A stretch of 64,000 nucleotides of DNA from Acidaminococcus sp. (lineage in GTDB: Bacteria > Bacillota > Negativicutes > Acidaminococcales > Acidaminococcaceae). The stretch spans positions 1,054,001-1,118,000 of the forward strand of contig JAKVOM010000001.1 of NCBI GenBank assembly GCA_022482815.1, written 5' to 3'. The first letter of the stretch is position 1, and the number at the start of each line of letters is the position of its first letter. Positions 45,462 to 54,980 of this stretch are shown piece after piece. The notes beneath the pieces are model-generated. The model searched no databases, was not told where the DNA came from, and worked only from the letters and a program-made list of their open reading frames with translations. A program made the position numbers and the translations under genes.

Positions 45462-47352
45462 GGGGCTGTCGCAAGTGACCGATTTTTAATCCCTGAAATA
45501 ACTTGCTAAAGGCCCCAATTTGCCTTACTTTTTAGTTGAATATGTTTTGAGATGAAAAAAGGGCGCACGAAATTAAGCAACCCTAAGTTGCTTTTTTCGA
45601 GCGCTCTTTTTGTAGGTTCTTTTAGGCCTCTTTTTTCAGCGGATATAAGTGCAAATCCTCTTTGCCGTCTTGAACTTTGTGATGAACCTTCAGGACATTC
45701 CGTGCCATGGCACATATTCCCACTGTTACCAGGGCATTTCCTTTGCCTCGGGTTTCTAGTCTTCTGACGTTTAATGAATCCTTGAGATCCGCAAAGGCTC
45801 CTTCTGCCTGTATACTGCGGTTCATCCTCAGTTCCTTACCATATTCGGAAGTAATGTTCTTCAGGGATTCTGCCCTCAATGCAGCAAAATTCTTCGAGAC
45901 CACTAATTTCTTGTTTCTTTTCTCCATGGGTGTCCTGCAATTGTTCCCATGGATGCACTGTTCCTTGTAGGGACAACCGCTGCAGTCCTTACATTCGTAA
46001 TATGTTTTCTCTGACACATATCCTGACCGGTTCTTTACCTGGGTTACTTTGCTGACTTTCAGCAGTCTCCTACCTTTACAGATATACATGTCTTGCTCAG
46101 GCAAATATGTCATGTTTTCTGCTTTGCCGATGTCGTTCTTATACTTTTTCCTCTTGCTTCTTTCATAATTGTTAGGCTTGATATATGAAGTATACTGATT
46201 CTTCTTCAGCCAGACCAAGTTCTCTTCGCTTTCATAGCCTGCATCGGCTACAATGTTTGCAAATTTCTGACCGAAGTGGGCTTCAAATCCTTCAAGAAAA
46301 GGAATGAGTGTCCGCATATCTGTGGGATGCGCACTCACATCTGCAAACAAGGTAAAACCGGAATTGTTTGCATATTGGACATTGTATCCCGGCTTTAAGG
46401 TGCCATTAAGCATGGCGTCTTCTTTCATCCTCATAAAGGTAGCATCCGGGTCTGTTTTGGCAAAGCTGTTCCGTTCCCCACAGATATGAAGCTGCTTCGT
46501 ATACACCTTAAGGCGTTTGAGATAGTTAGCTAAAATCTCATAGTACTTCTGTAGGATGGTCTTTCTTTTCCCACATCCGTGAACAAACTCGATTCCCTCA
46601 GCCCGCTTTATGACAAGCAGTTTTTTTAGGAGCTTCTTTAAATGACGGATGTGGAAAGTGTTTCCGTAACAGACCTTGATCCCGAAACGTTCCTCGATTT
46701 CGGGAACCAGTTGCTCCAGTTTCTCTATGAGTTTGTTCTGGCTGCCTAAGATTCTGTTTTTCCAAACAAATTTGTATTTGTTTGCCACAGATTCAATTTT
46801 TGTCCCATCGATGAACAGGCTATCCAGCGTGATGAACCCGCGAGCCAGCAGCCATTTATCCATCTGAATCATGAGCTCCTTGATACATGGTTTTAGATGG
46901 AGGGAACAAAATCTTGCAATGGTTGCATTATCCGGAGCTTTTTTCCCATCTAAGAGGAACATGAAATGAGTGTCTCTTTTACAGGATTGCTCTATCTTAC
47001 GCGAACCACGAATTCCTTCCATACATGCATAAATGACGATTTCCAGCAGCTGAATTGGTGACGTTAATTTATTCTCGACATGAGAATACGTGTCATACAA
47101 TGCCTTTACATCCATCCCTTCTACCATGGCACGCACCAAGCGAACAGGATCGTCATTAGGGATTTGTACTTCAAAATTTAGAGGAAGAAAAAGTTGATAA
47201 GAACTGCCAATTTTTGTATAATCCTTTTGTGTAGGTTTGTTTTTTTGCATATTTAAATTCTACACCAAGGCGCGGTCTCATTCAATGAGGCCGCGCCTTG
47301 CTTTTACCTTGTTTTTGATACAAAAGGGGCCGTCGCAAAATGCGACAGCCCC
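45462..47352. mobile_element. Insertion sequence of the IS1182 type, apparently intact
   Basis: A 1.89-kb element bounded by the inverted repeats GGGGCTGTCGCA (45462-45473) and TGCGACAGCCCC (47341-47352). It carries one transposase gene on the minus strand. Just inside each end is a terminator-like hairpin (45555-45612 and 47259-47299), which would insulate the transposase from outside transcription. No clear target duplication is visible: flanks are A-rich on the left and T-rich on the right, as if inserted at a terminator-like site. It lies 32 bases after the nifJ stop and may have replaced that gene's terminator. Confidence 0.88.
45622..47250 (-). CDS. IS1182-family transposase
   Basis: A transposase of 542 residues with the N-terminal DUF772-type domain (about 60-130, including KAPDNATIARFCSLHL) and a DDE catalytic domain. 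DGTKIESVANKYKFVWK near residue 168, DAGYESEENLVWL near residue 340 and a cysteine cluster CKDCSGCPYKEQCIHG near residue 420 are typical. The C-terminus has NRSIQAEGAFADLKDSLNVRRLETRG, containing the last catalytic glutamate. The frame is uninterrupted, so the element may be active. Confidence 0.95.
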   Translation of the reverse strand: MQKNKPTQKDYTKIGSSYQLFLPLNFEVQIPNDDPVRLVRAMVEGMDVKALYDTYSHVENKLTSPIQLLEIVIYACMEGIRGSRKIEQSCKRDTHFMFLLDGKKAPDNATIARFCSLHLKPCIKELMIQMDKWLLARGFITLDSLFIDGTKIESVANKYKFVWKNRILGSQNKLIEKLEQLVPEIEERFGIKVCYGNTFHIRHLKKLLKKLLVIKRAEGIEFVHGCGKRKTILQKYYEILANYLKRLKVYTKQLHICGERNSFAKTDPDATFMRMKEDAMLNGTLKPGYNVQYANNSGFTLFADVSAHPTDMRTLIPFLEGFEAHFGQKFANIVADAGYESEENLVWLKKNQYTSYIKPNNYERSKRKKYKNDIGKAENMTYLPEQDMYICKGRRLLKVSKVTQVKNRSGYVSEKTYYECKDCSGCPYKEQCIHGNNCRTPMEKRNKKLVVSKNFAALRAESLKNITSEYGKELRMNRSIQAEGAFADLKDSLNVRRLETRGKGNALVTVGICAMARNVLKVHHKVQDGKEDLHLYPLKKEA

Positions 47353-47367
47353 TTTTTTAATTAAGGC

Positions 47368-47577
47368 AAACCGACGAAGGAGGTTTGCGATTCCACTGCC
47401 ACCTCCTTCCACGAAGTCGGAAGGAGGATGGACCACGAAGTGGTGGAGGAAAGTTATTTGGTAAGCCAAGCGGAGTGCTTGGCTATCCTAGAAACCGACG
47501 AAGGAGGTTTGCGATTCCACTGTCACCTCCTTCCACGAAGTCGGAAGGAGGATGGACCACGAAGTGGTGGAGGAAAG
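47368..47577. repeat. Two direct 86-base CACGAAGT hairpin repeats beside the IS
   Basis: Nearly identical copies at 47368-47453 and 47492-47577, each with AAACCGACGAAGGAGGTTTG, then the hairpin CCTCCTTCC-ACGAAGT-CGGAAGGAGG, then CCACGAAGTGG and GGAGGAAAG. They differ at only one or two positions. A related but more diverged pair lies at 1966-2143. The 38-base spacer contains its own inverted repeat AAGCCAAGC / GCTTGGCT. Confidence 0.85.
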
Positions 47578-47770
47578 CTTCTTTTTTCTTTTAAAACCAC
47601 TTTGCGGCTTCGAAGAGGGGAACCCCATGCTGTGAAAGTAATGTATCTTATTTTCTTCTTAGATTTGGCTTCGTAGCTGCGTATTTGCCCCTTAGAATGC
47701 AGATACACGTTCTTATGAAGTTTGTCTTGTCTGCCGTTGAAAATCCATTGTAAAAAAGAATATGCGGATT

Positions 47771-47810
47771 AAAAAAGAGCTCTCCGTCCTGAGTCGGAGA
47801 GCTCTTTTTC
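47771..47810 (+). terminator. Intrinsic terminator in the gap before the YrbL-like gene
   Basis: AAAAAAGAGCTCTCCG (47771-47786) pairs with CGGAGAGCTCTTTTT (47795-47809). No gene precedes it closely; the rest of the 47580-48027 gap is AT-rich with no gene visible. Confidence 0.8.
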
Positions 47811-48027
47811 GTTTCAATAAAACATAATAATACAGAAAATCCTGATTCTTAACTTCACTAAACACCAAATTGTGAAATTATTTTTAAAAGGCTTGAATCT
47901 TCAACCCTTTAGATTTACAATGAATTTATAAATTTTACGAAATTTTTACATTTAATTTATCTTTTGTTTAAATTAATAAACGTAGCTAAATTGGAATTGC
48001 CAATATGAGAAAGGGCGGGGAAGAATC

Positions 48028-48660
48028 ATGAATAAAACTCAGAATGCAATTCCTTACGTCACTCTTTCTGAGGCAGATGTCTATGGAAAGGGAAGTCATA
48101 AGAAATGCTACTTGATGCCTGACAGGAGCGAGCTTTGCGTCAAGCTTCCTTACAACGATGGCGGCGTCAAGGATCTTGGCAGGGAAATCCGTTATATTCA
48201 TGTAATGCAGCACCAGCACAAGGAATCATCGCTGCTGCCTAAGTACTATGGCGCTATTCAGACAAATTATGGGGAAGGCCATGTGTACGAAAGGATTACC
48301 AACGCTGATGGAAGCGAATGCCGTACGCTGGCTGAAGTGCTGACGGACTTGAAATTACTTGAAAAGTATTTTAAAGGTATCGTAGTACTGCTGCGCAAGA
48401 TGCATGATGAACTGCTGCAGAAGAGAATCATCACGATGGGATTGTACCCGGAAAATGTTCTTTTTCAGGAAATGGGGGATGGTTCGTATCGCATCCGTCT
48501 TGTGAATGATATGGGCAGCAAGACGCTGATTCCTCTCGAGTATTTCTCAGAACATTTTGCTCATCGCCGTGTGGTAGAACGCTGGAAGGAATTCTTACAT
48601 ACCATTGTGAGAAAATACCCTTCTGCCATGGCAGAAAAACTTGTCAAAGAGATTGCATAA
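48028..48660 (+). CDS. YrbL-family protein (PhoP regulatory network protein, kinase-like fold)
   Basis: A protein of 210 residues. GKGSHKKCYLMPDRSELCVKL near residue 20 corresponds to the glycine-rich loop and lysine of a protein-kinase-like fold. MHDELLQKRIITMGLYPENVLF near residue 130 corresponds to the catalytic loop, and RLVNDMG resembles the metal-binding DFG-like motif. The YrbL family was named from a PhoP-regulated gene in enterobacteria; its biochemical role is not known. GGGCGGGGAAG precedes ATG 48028. No operon partner is present. Confidence 0.8.
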   Translation: MNKTQNAIPYVTLSEADVYGKGSHKKCYLMPDRSELCVKLPYNDGGVKDLGREIRYIHVMQHQHKESSLLPKYYGAIQTNYGEGHVYERITNADGSECRTLAEVLTDLKLLEKYFKGIVVLLRKMHDELLQKRIITMGLYPENVLFQEMGDGSYRIRLVNDMGSKTLIPLEYFSEHFAHRRVVERWKEFLHTIVRKYPSAMAEKLVKEIA

Positions 48661-48926
48661 TCAAATACTTTTAGCGTTAGATAGATGCTCCTTTGCATTC
48701 AGCAGGAAGCATCTATTTTGTATTTATAAAATTATCAGAATGAAGAACGTTTTTATTGCGATGCTCTCTATTCTGATAGTTTTTTTATTATGCTCTTTAT
48801 TATAACAGTTTTCTTTTCCTTTGAATGATATTGAGTCGCTTTTTATCTTTCAATTTTTCTATCATTTGTCTGGAACACTTTTGGATTTTTTAGATTTCAC
48901 CTGCATTTGCTTATGTGAACAATGCA

Positions 48927-48970
48927 AAATACCCTCTTCACCGGTTTGCCCAGTGAGGAGGGTATCTTTT
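48927..48970 (-). terminator. Terminator of the TAXI-TRAP operon
   Basis: ATACCCTC(T)TCAC pairs with GTGA(G)GAGGGTAT across a short loop and T tracts flank it. The surrounding 48661-48926 is AT-rich and holds no gene that I can see. Confidence 0.75.
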
Positions 48971-48994
48971 GTATTCTTTTATTCCTTAACGATG

Positions 48995-50947
48995 TCAGTC
49001 TCCAACATTAGGAAGCGGACCACCCTGATTCTTTCTCTGCCACAGATAGCAGATAACCAGAATCACAACACCAGCGATATCGGTAACGGTACCAGGAATA
49101 ATCAGGCACAGGCCGCCAATGAAGAATACAATTCTTTGAATGGCATTCAGCGGATGTTCACAGAACCCGATCATAGCAAGGGACAAGCCCCACATACCGA
49201 TGATAGCGGTCACCATGGCAAGGATAATGGTCGGCGCCGTAGCGTTGATCATAAGCAGCTGAGGTGCCAGTACGAAAATGTATGGTACGACGAAAGCTGC
49301 AATAGCAAGCTTGGCAGCCGTGACACCGGTCTTCATCGGGTCGGAACCTGCGATACCGGAACCAGCATACGCAGCCAGCGCAACTGGCGGGGTTACGTCG
49401 GCAACGATGCCGAAGTAGAAAGCAAACATGTGGGCGGCAAGTACCGGCACATGCATCTGAATCAGAGCAGGCGCTGCAATAGTGGACGTAATGACGTAGT
49501 TAGCCGTTGTAGGAACGCCCATACCGAGAATCAGGGAAGTGATCATCGTAAAGAACATCGCCGGAATCAACTGGCCATGTGCCAGGTCAAGCAGAGCCGT
49601 GGCAAGCTTCAGACCAACACCGGTCTTGGTCACAACACCGATAATGATGCCGGCAGAAGCGCAGGCAATCAGAACGCCCAGTACGGACTGGGAACCATTG
49701 ATCAAGCCGTCAACAAACTGACGGAAGGTGATGCGCGTATTTTTTCTCAGGCAGGCGCAGACAATCGTAAGGCCGATAGCATAGAGAGCAGCACGCATTG
49801 GCGTATAACCGGTAACAAGCAGATATACGATAACGATAAGAGGAATAGCCAGATGGCCTTTTTCCTTCAGCAGAGGACCAATTTTCGGTAATTCTTCACG
49901 CGGAGTTCCTTTCAGGCCATATTTTTTGGCCTCATAGTGAACGCTCAGCCAGATGCCGGTGTAGTAGAGGATAGCCGGAATAACAGCTGCTTTAACTACA
50001 TCAATGTAAGGTACACCCACAAATTCTGCCATCAGGAAAGCTGCAGCACCCATGACAGGAGGCATCAGCTGACCGCCGGTAGAAGCGGCAGCTTCTACAG
50101 CTCCGGCAAAGGAAGGACGGTAACCTAACTTCTTCATCATAGGAATGGTGAAGGAACCGGTACCGGCAACGTTTGCTACAGAAGAACCGGAAACCGTGCC
50201 CATCAGGCCGGAAGAAAGTACGGCAACTTTTGCAGGACCGCCGACTGCCCAGCCCGCAATGGCGTTTGCCAGGTCAATAAAGAATTTGCCGAGGCCCGTT
50301 GCGTCAAGGTATGCACCAAACAGGATGAAGAGGTAAATGAAGGTGGACGATACGCCCATCGGTACCCCGAAGATTCCTTCGGTTGTGAAATACAGGTGAC
50401 CGACAAGTTCATCGAACCCAACGCCTCTGTGCGCCAGTACGCCCGGCATATATGGCCCCAGAAAGGCGTAGGCCAAAAAGACCAGTGCGACAGTCAGCAT
50501 CGGCCAGCCAACGGTGCGGCGGGTAGCTTCAAAGACGAGCAGGATACCAATAATACCCACAATAATATCCGTCTGTGTGTTCATACCGGCACGCGTAACA
50601 AGTTCCTTATAGTTAACGACCAGGTACATTGTCGCTCCGACAGAGAGTATTGCCAGGATTACATCCAGGGGATTCATCTTCTTGCGGGACCAGGATTTTC
50701 TGGCAGGGTACAATAAATAAATTAATGCAAGGCCGAAGCAAAGGTGGATGGCACGCTGCAAATGAGCGTCCAATACACCAAAGATGGCCGTATAAAGCTG
50801 GAAGACAGCGAAGAGGATACTTATGGCAGCAATAATATAATGCCACATCCCGCCAGGATTACGCTTATCCGATTCTTTATCGAACTTCTGCATGACCTCT
50901 TCCGCGGTCATTTCTGCTGGTTTTGTTTGTTTTTTTTCTTCAGTCAT
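48995..50947 (-). CDS. TAXI-type TRAP transporter fused permease
   Basis: An inner-membrane protein of 650 residues combining the DctQ-like small domain (about four segments, residues 30-150) and the DctM-like large domain. GVPMGVSSTFIYLFILFGAYLDATGLG near residue 190, GSSVANVAGTGSFTIPMMKKLGYRPSFAGAVEAAASTGGQLMPPVMGAAAF (about 252-305) and ILGMGVPTTANYVITST near residue 480 are signatures. ATG 50947 follows GGGAGG; the upstream ATG 50965 overlaps that site. It works with the TAXI binding protein two genes upstream; the DUF1850 gene lies between. TAXI systems import organic acids such as glutamate or oxoglutarate; the substrate here is not known. Confidence 0.94.
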   Translation of the reverse strand: MTEEKKQTKPAEMTAEEVMQKFDKESDKRNPGGMWHYIIAAISILFAVFQLYTAIFGVLDAHLQRAIHLCFGLALIYLLYPARKSWSRKKMNPLDVILAILSVGATMYLVVNYKELVTRAGMNTQTDIIVGIIGILLVFEATRRTVGWPMLTVALVFLAYAFLGPYMPGVLAHRGVGFDELVGHLYFTTEGIFGVPMGVSSTFIYLFILFGAYLDATGLGKFFIDLANAIAGWAVGGPAKVAVLSSGLMGTVSGSSVANVAGTGSFTIPMMKKLGYRPSFAGAVEAAASTGGQLMPPVMGAAAFLMAEFVGVPYIDVVKAAVIPAILYYTGIWLSVHYEAKKYGLKGTPREELPKIGPLLKEKGHLAIPLIVIVYLLVTGYTPMRAALYAIGLTIVCACLRKNTRITFRQFVDGLINGSQSVLGVLIACASAGIIIGVVTKTGVGLKLATALLDLAHGQLIPAMFFTMITSLILGMGVPTTANYVITSTIAAPALIQMHVPVLAAHMFAFYFGIVADVTPPVALAAYAGSGIAGSDPMKTGVTAAKLAIAAFVVPYIFVLAPQLLMINATAPTIILAMVTAIIGMWGLSLAMIGFCEHPLNAIQRIVFFIGGLCLIIPGTVTDIAGVVILVICYLWQRKNQGGPLPNVGD

Positions 50948-50976
50948 AAAATCACATCCTCCCATATCGTAAAACT

Positions 50977-51504
50977 TTACAGCATCCAGAATTCATATCG
51001 TTTCATGACTGTGACTTCAACCTTTGTGCCCTGTCCGTAGAGGCTGCACAAATCGTACGTCCGCCCATGATATGTGATGTTCGGCATGGCTTGTACAGCA
51101 GTCCGAAAAGTAACAGACTGATAAGGACGATTCATAATCATTTTGAACTTTCCTTCTTCCTTCAGACTGATAAACTCTCCTTCTGAAGCATCGTAGGGAA
51201 GCCCCACACCGAAAGATTCATAGATTGTATGAGTCATGGTCATATCGTGCGGACCATTGATACGAAAATATTCGTCGCAGGGAGTTTGTTGTACGGAATG
51301 CTTGTAATGATAGCGCCACTCCTCCCCAGGGTGGGTCTGCAGGACAATCGGTTCGCCCTTTTCAGGCAGGATCGTCAGGACATCCTGCGTTCCGTACCAG
51401 ACCGCTCCGCAAAGCACAAAAATCAATAAGATAATGAGGACAGGTTTCTGAAAAAAAGACCGAACCCCACTGGAGGGTGGCGTTCGGTCTATCTGATTCA
51501 ACAT
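50977..51504 (-). CDS. DUF1850-family protein of the TAXI-TRAP operon
   Basis: A protein of 175 residues with one N-terminal membrane segment (about 24-42) and a periplasmic beta-rich domain containing HPGEEWRYHYKHSVQQTPCDEYF near residue 78, typical of DUF1850. The family regularly lies between or beside TAXI-TRAP binding protein and permease genes, as here (20- and 29-base gaps), and is presumed to help the transporter. The exact role is unknown. Confidence 0.88.
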   Translation of the reverse strand: MLNQIDRTPPSSGVRSFFQKPVLIILLIFVLCGAVWYGTQDVLTILPEKGEPIVLQTHPGEEWRYHYKHSVQQTPCDEYFRINGPHDMTMTHTIYESFGVGLPYDASEGEFISLKEEGKFKMIMNRPYQSVTFRTAVQAMPNITYHGRTYDLCSLYGQGTKVEVTVMKRYEFWML

Positions 51505-51524
51505 GGGTATATCACTCAGGATTC

Positions 51525-52511
51525 TTATTTCTCGTTGAAGAACTTTTCAGCGCCGCCGTTCAGAGGAATGGACATACCTTCCTTACCGGTTTCCTTCGAG
51601 ATATACTTAGCGACGTTATGAGCTGCCTTCATGCGGTCGAGGTTGCTGTACAGGGCCTTAACCACCTGATAGCCCAGGTCATCGCTCATCTTGTCGGTGG
51701 TAACGAGCATGCATTTAACTGCTACAGTATCTACATCAGCATCTACCTTGTTGTAGGTCTTTGCCGGGATCTTGAACTTGGTATAATACGGATACTTCTT
51801 GATCAGCTTGTCAGCCATCGCTGCGTCTACCGGAACCAGGACTACGTCATGCTGAGTAGCCAGATCCTGAATGGCTGCGGTCGGTGCACCAGCCGTTAAG
51901 AAGGCAACATCTACGTTACCGTCTTTCAGAGCGGAAGACGCTTCGCCGAAGGACAGGTACTGCGGTTTGATATCATCGTACGTAATGCCTGCTTCTGCCA
52001 AAATCTGACGAGCGTTGGCTTCAGCACCGGAACCGGCAGCACCTACAGCGACGCGTTTGCCTTTGATATCGGCCAGCGTCTTAACACCGGTATTCTTCGT
52101 CGTTACAATCTGAACTGTCTCCGGATACAAGGTAGCCAGACCTTTCAGATTCTTGACGTCCTTGCCTTTGAACATTTCCATGCCCTTAACGGCATAGTAG
52201 GAAATATCGTTCTGGATAAAGGCAATATCTACTTTACCCTCTTTCAGGAGGTTGACGTTTGCAACGGAAGCACCAGTAGATTGTGCCGAAGCATTGGCAC
52301 CTTTGACATTCTTGTTGAGAATATCAGCCAGCGCACCGCCCAGCGGATAATAAGCACCTGATGTACCGCCGGTTGCGATGTTGATGAACTTCTGTCCACC
52401 GCCGCTGCCGCTGCCACTGCCGGAAGAACTACCGCTTCCGCCGCATCCTGCCGCCAGGGAAGCTGCTGTAGCCATGGCCATCATTGCAAACAACAATTTT
52501 TTTGCTTTCAT
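51525..52511 (-). CDS. TAXI-family TRAP solute-binding lipoprotein
   Basis: A binding protein of 328 residues. The N-terminus has a lipoprotein signal with lipobox LAAGC (Cys 23), followed by a serine-glycine linker (GSGSSSGSGSGSGGG), then the TAXI domain: INIATGGTSGAYYPLGGALADILN, SVANVNLLKEGKVDIAFIQND, GAAGSGAEANARQIL and AFLTAGAPTAA. ATG 52511 is used because GGAGAGTTC-type sequence lies upstream; ATG 52526 is less likely. It is the first gene of the operon with DUF1850 and the fused permease, so it probably delivers the substrate at the outer face. Confidence 0.95.
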   Translation of the reverse strand: MKAKKLLFAMMAMATAASLAAGCGGSGSSSGSGSGSGGGQKFINIATGGTSGAYYPLGGALADILNKNVKGANASAQSTGASVANVNLLKEGKVDIAFIQNDISYYAVKGMEMFKGKDVKNLKGLATLYPETVQIVTTKNTGVKTLADIKGKRVAVGAAGSGAEANARQILAEAGITYDDIKPQYLSFGEASSALKDGNVDVAFLTAGAPTAAIQDLATQHDVVLVPVDAAMADKLIKKYPYYTKFKIPAKTYNKVDADVDTVAVKCMLVTTDKMSDDLGYQVVKALYSNLDRMKAAHNVAKYISKETGKEGMSIPLNGGAEKFFNEK

Positions 52512-52559
52512 AGAACTCTCCTCCATCTGTAAAAAATTTAGGACATGATCAGAAGACCA

Positions 52560-53310
52560 AAAACATTAGCCGAACAATAGATTACGAGGAATTCTGATTC
52601 GTTCGATAAGAAAAGTATATCCTGTGCGTAACATTTTGTCAAGGAAATGACACATTCTCTGTAATGTAAAATTCATATCACAATTTGAAAATTAAATACG
52701 GTATACTGTATCCAATTAGCACTAAATTAGGATAAGAAAGAAGAACAAACTGAAAATTTTAAAGCTAAATGTGCTGAAAAATCAAATACTTACGAAAAGA
52801 ATAGCCTTTGTAAAATGCGATTGTATAAGGGAAAACACGGGAAAAAGCGTGAAATTACGGACAGACAGAAATGATTTCTGAAAATTCGTTCGGAATGAAC
52901 AACTATAATAGCGAACAATTAAACAAAAAATAGTAAGATAACTCAGAAAACGGACAACTTAGGGAAAAACGTAAAAAAGTACTGAAAAATAGATACAAAT
53001 GTCCTTTATATAAAAACATAAAATTTTCTTTTGTTTTAAAAATTTCTCTTTTTCTTTTTTAATTTGATACGAAGAAATACACAAATAAGGCACTTATTGT
53101 TCGGTATAATTTCGAATAATCTACGTCGTAGTGACGATTTAGTGTAATAATAAGGTGATTTATTGCGCATTGTAAAAATTAGGTAAAATATTTCCGTGAA
53201 AAACGCATTGATTATGGATAGTACGTGTATTTTATGTTAAAATTTACACAAACGATACAAATGCGGATACATACAAATATATATTATCTTTCTGGCACGT
53301 GCGTCATAAA
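52560..53310. other. AT-rich 0.75-kb gap without a recognisable gene
   Basis: Strongly AT-rich sequence between divergent genes (TAXI operon and Na/Pi transporter). Promoter-like boxes include TATAAT near 52911 and GTATAAT near 53105. GCGAACAAT (about 52911) and CTTATTGTTCGG (about 53093) are partly complementary. No frame with a ribosome site codes for a credible protein, and no RNA class is recognised. Confidence 0.5.
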
Positions 53311-53324
53311 CGGAGGAAATCGAA

Positions 53325-54929
53325 TTGCTTCATTTATTTCTGTTTTTAGGCGGTATTTCTCTTTTCTTGTATGGCATGCAGCTCATGGGGAACGGGCTGC
53401 AGCAAGCCGCGGGAAGTAAACTGCAGCGGATTCTCGGCAAATTGACCAAAAAAACAATCTATGGTGTGGCTTTAGGAGCTGGTGTGACGGCCATACTGCA
53501 GTCTTCCAGTGCTACTACAGTCATGACGGTTGGTTTGGTCAACGCGGGTCTGATGAATCTTCAGCAGGCCTTTGGCATTGTCATGGGTGCCAATATCGGG
53601 ACGACGATAACGGCTCAGCTCATTGCTTTCAAATTAACTGATTATATTACTTTAATACTTGCTATTGGTTTCCTGATCCAAACCGTTGCCAGAAAACGCA
53701 ATATCCGTGATTTAGGGCAAGTTTTGATGGGCTTCGGCATTTTGATGCTCGGTATGGCAATGATGAGTGATTCGGTGGTGCCGCTCCGTCACAATAAAGC
53801 AATTGTAGGTTTTATATCCCGTTTTTCCTCACAACCCATCCTGGGGCTTCTGGTGGGTCTCTGCATGACAGTTGTCATTCAGTCTTCCAGTGCAACAGTC
53901 GGTATTCTGATGGCTATGGCCAGCCAGGGCGTGATCCCGCTGGAAGGCGCCGTTCCGGTGCTTCTGGGTGATAACATCGGTACTTGTATCACGGCTGTAC
54001 TGGCTACGCTGCAGGCGAACATCGTGGCTAAGCGGGTTGCTCTTTCCCACGTGATGTTTAACCTTATCGGAAGTATTATTGCCCTTATCTTTATGCAGCA
54101 GTTCCTGCAGGTTGTTCTGGCGGTTTCGCCGGCTCATAATATTGCCCGTCAGATAGCCAATGCTCATACTACATTTAATGTAGTGAACACACTGCTTTTC
54201 CTCCCGTTTGCAACTAAGTTTACGCATTTTATTGAACGTCTTGTTCCTAAAAAGGGAGGAGAAATTTCTTATCAGCCTAAATTCCTTAATGAGAATATGC
54301 TGGGGACACCGGCTCTTGCACTCAGCCTTGCCAAAAAGGAAGTTATCCGTATGGGCAGTCTGGCTTTGGGAAATATCCGTCGTTCCTTTGCTTGTGTAAA
54401 TAAGTATGAATCCAAAAAAGCCAAGTATATAACGGAACATGAACCTGTGATTGATAATCTTGAAGAAGCGATTACGGTGTATCTGACCAAGCTCTCCGAA
54501 AAGAAAATGAGCCCTGAGCTGACAGCTATGCACACGGGACTGCTGCATTGCTGCAGCGATATCGAACGTATCGGGGACCACGCAGAAACGATTGTTAAGC
54601 GTGTCAGATCAATGAATGAAGAAGGTATGAGCTTTTCTCCTCAGGCACAGAAGGAAATGAAAGAATTGGAAGACCTCGTCCTCGAAACGGCAGAAGGGGC
54701 CCTCCAGGCACTGGAAGACAATGACTTGATCCTGGCGCAGGAGGCTCTTGATAATTCGCATAAGGTGAGAAAAATGGAAAAAGCCATGCGCAAGAGCCAT
54801 GTGGACCGTCTGAACAAAGGAATTTGTACGCCGGAGACCGGGTTTGTCATGCTTGAACTTTTGATCAACATGAAGCGTGTTTCCGACCATGCCCAAAACC
54901 TCTGCGAAGTAGTATTGGGAGAATTCTAA
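53325..54929 (+). CDS. Na+/phosphate cotransporter family protein with PhoU-like domain
   Basis: A protein of 534 residues with two NptA-type repeats carrying the signatures ILQSSSATTVMTVGLVNAG near residue 58 and VIQSSSATVGILMAMASQG near residue 185, each followed by a GxNIGT motif (GANIGTTIT, GDNIGTCIT). The C-terminal third (about 345-530) is helical and PhoU-like (CCSDIERIGDHAETI). It is an inner-membrane phosphate carrier. The start is TTG 53325, eight bases after GGAGG; no ATG fits. Confidence 0.93.
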   Translation: MLHLFLFLGGISLFLYGMQLMGNGLQQAAGSKLQRILGKLTKKTIYGVALGAGVTAILQSSSATTVMTVGLVNAGLMNLQQAFGIVMGANIGTTITAQLIAFKLTDYITLILAIGFLIQTVARKRNIRDLGQVLMGFGILMLGMAMMSDSVVPLRHNKAIVGFISRFSSQPILGLLVGLCMTVVIQSSSATVGILMAMASQGVIPLEGAVPVLLGDNIGTCITAVLATLQANIVAKRVALSHVMFNLIGSIIALIFMQQFLQVVLAVSPAHNIARQIANAHTTFNVVNTLLFLPFATKFTHFIERLVPKKGGEISYQPKFLNENMLGTPALALSLAKKEVIRMGSLALGNIRRSFACVNKYESKKAKYITEHEPVIDNLEEAITVYLTKLSEKKMSPELTAMHTGLLHCCSDIERIGDHAETIVKRVRSMNEEGMSFSPQAQKEMKELEDLVLETAEGALQALEDNDLILAQEALDNSHKVRKMEKAMRKSHVDRLNKGICTPETGFVMLELLINMKRVSDHAQNLCEVVLGEF

Positions 54930-54945
54930 GTTTACAATATGATTC

Positions 54946-54980
54946 ATTCCGGAAGCGTAAAAAAATTCCGGAATTTTTTT
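54946..54980 (+). terminator. Terminator after the Na/Pi cotransporter gene
   Basis: ATTCCGG (54946-54952) pairs with CCGGAAT (54968-54974), followed by a run of seven T. Confidence 0.75.

Noticed and set aside
47368-47577. CRISPR-like array
   Set aside because: Only two units exist, they are long (86 bases) and contain internal hairpins, and no cas gene is nearby.
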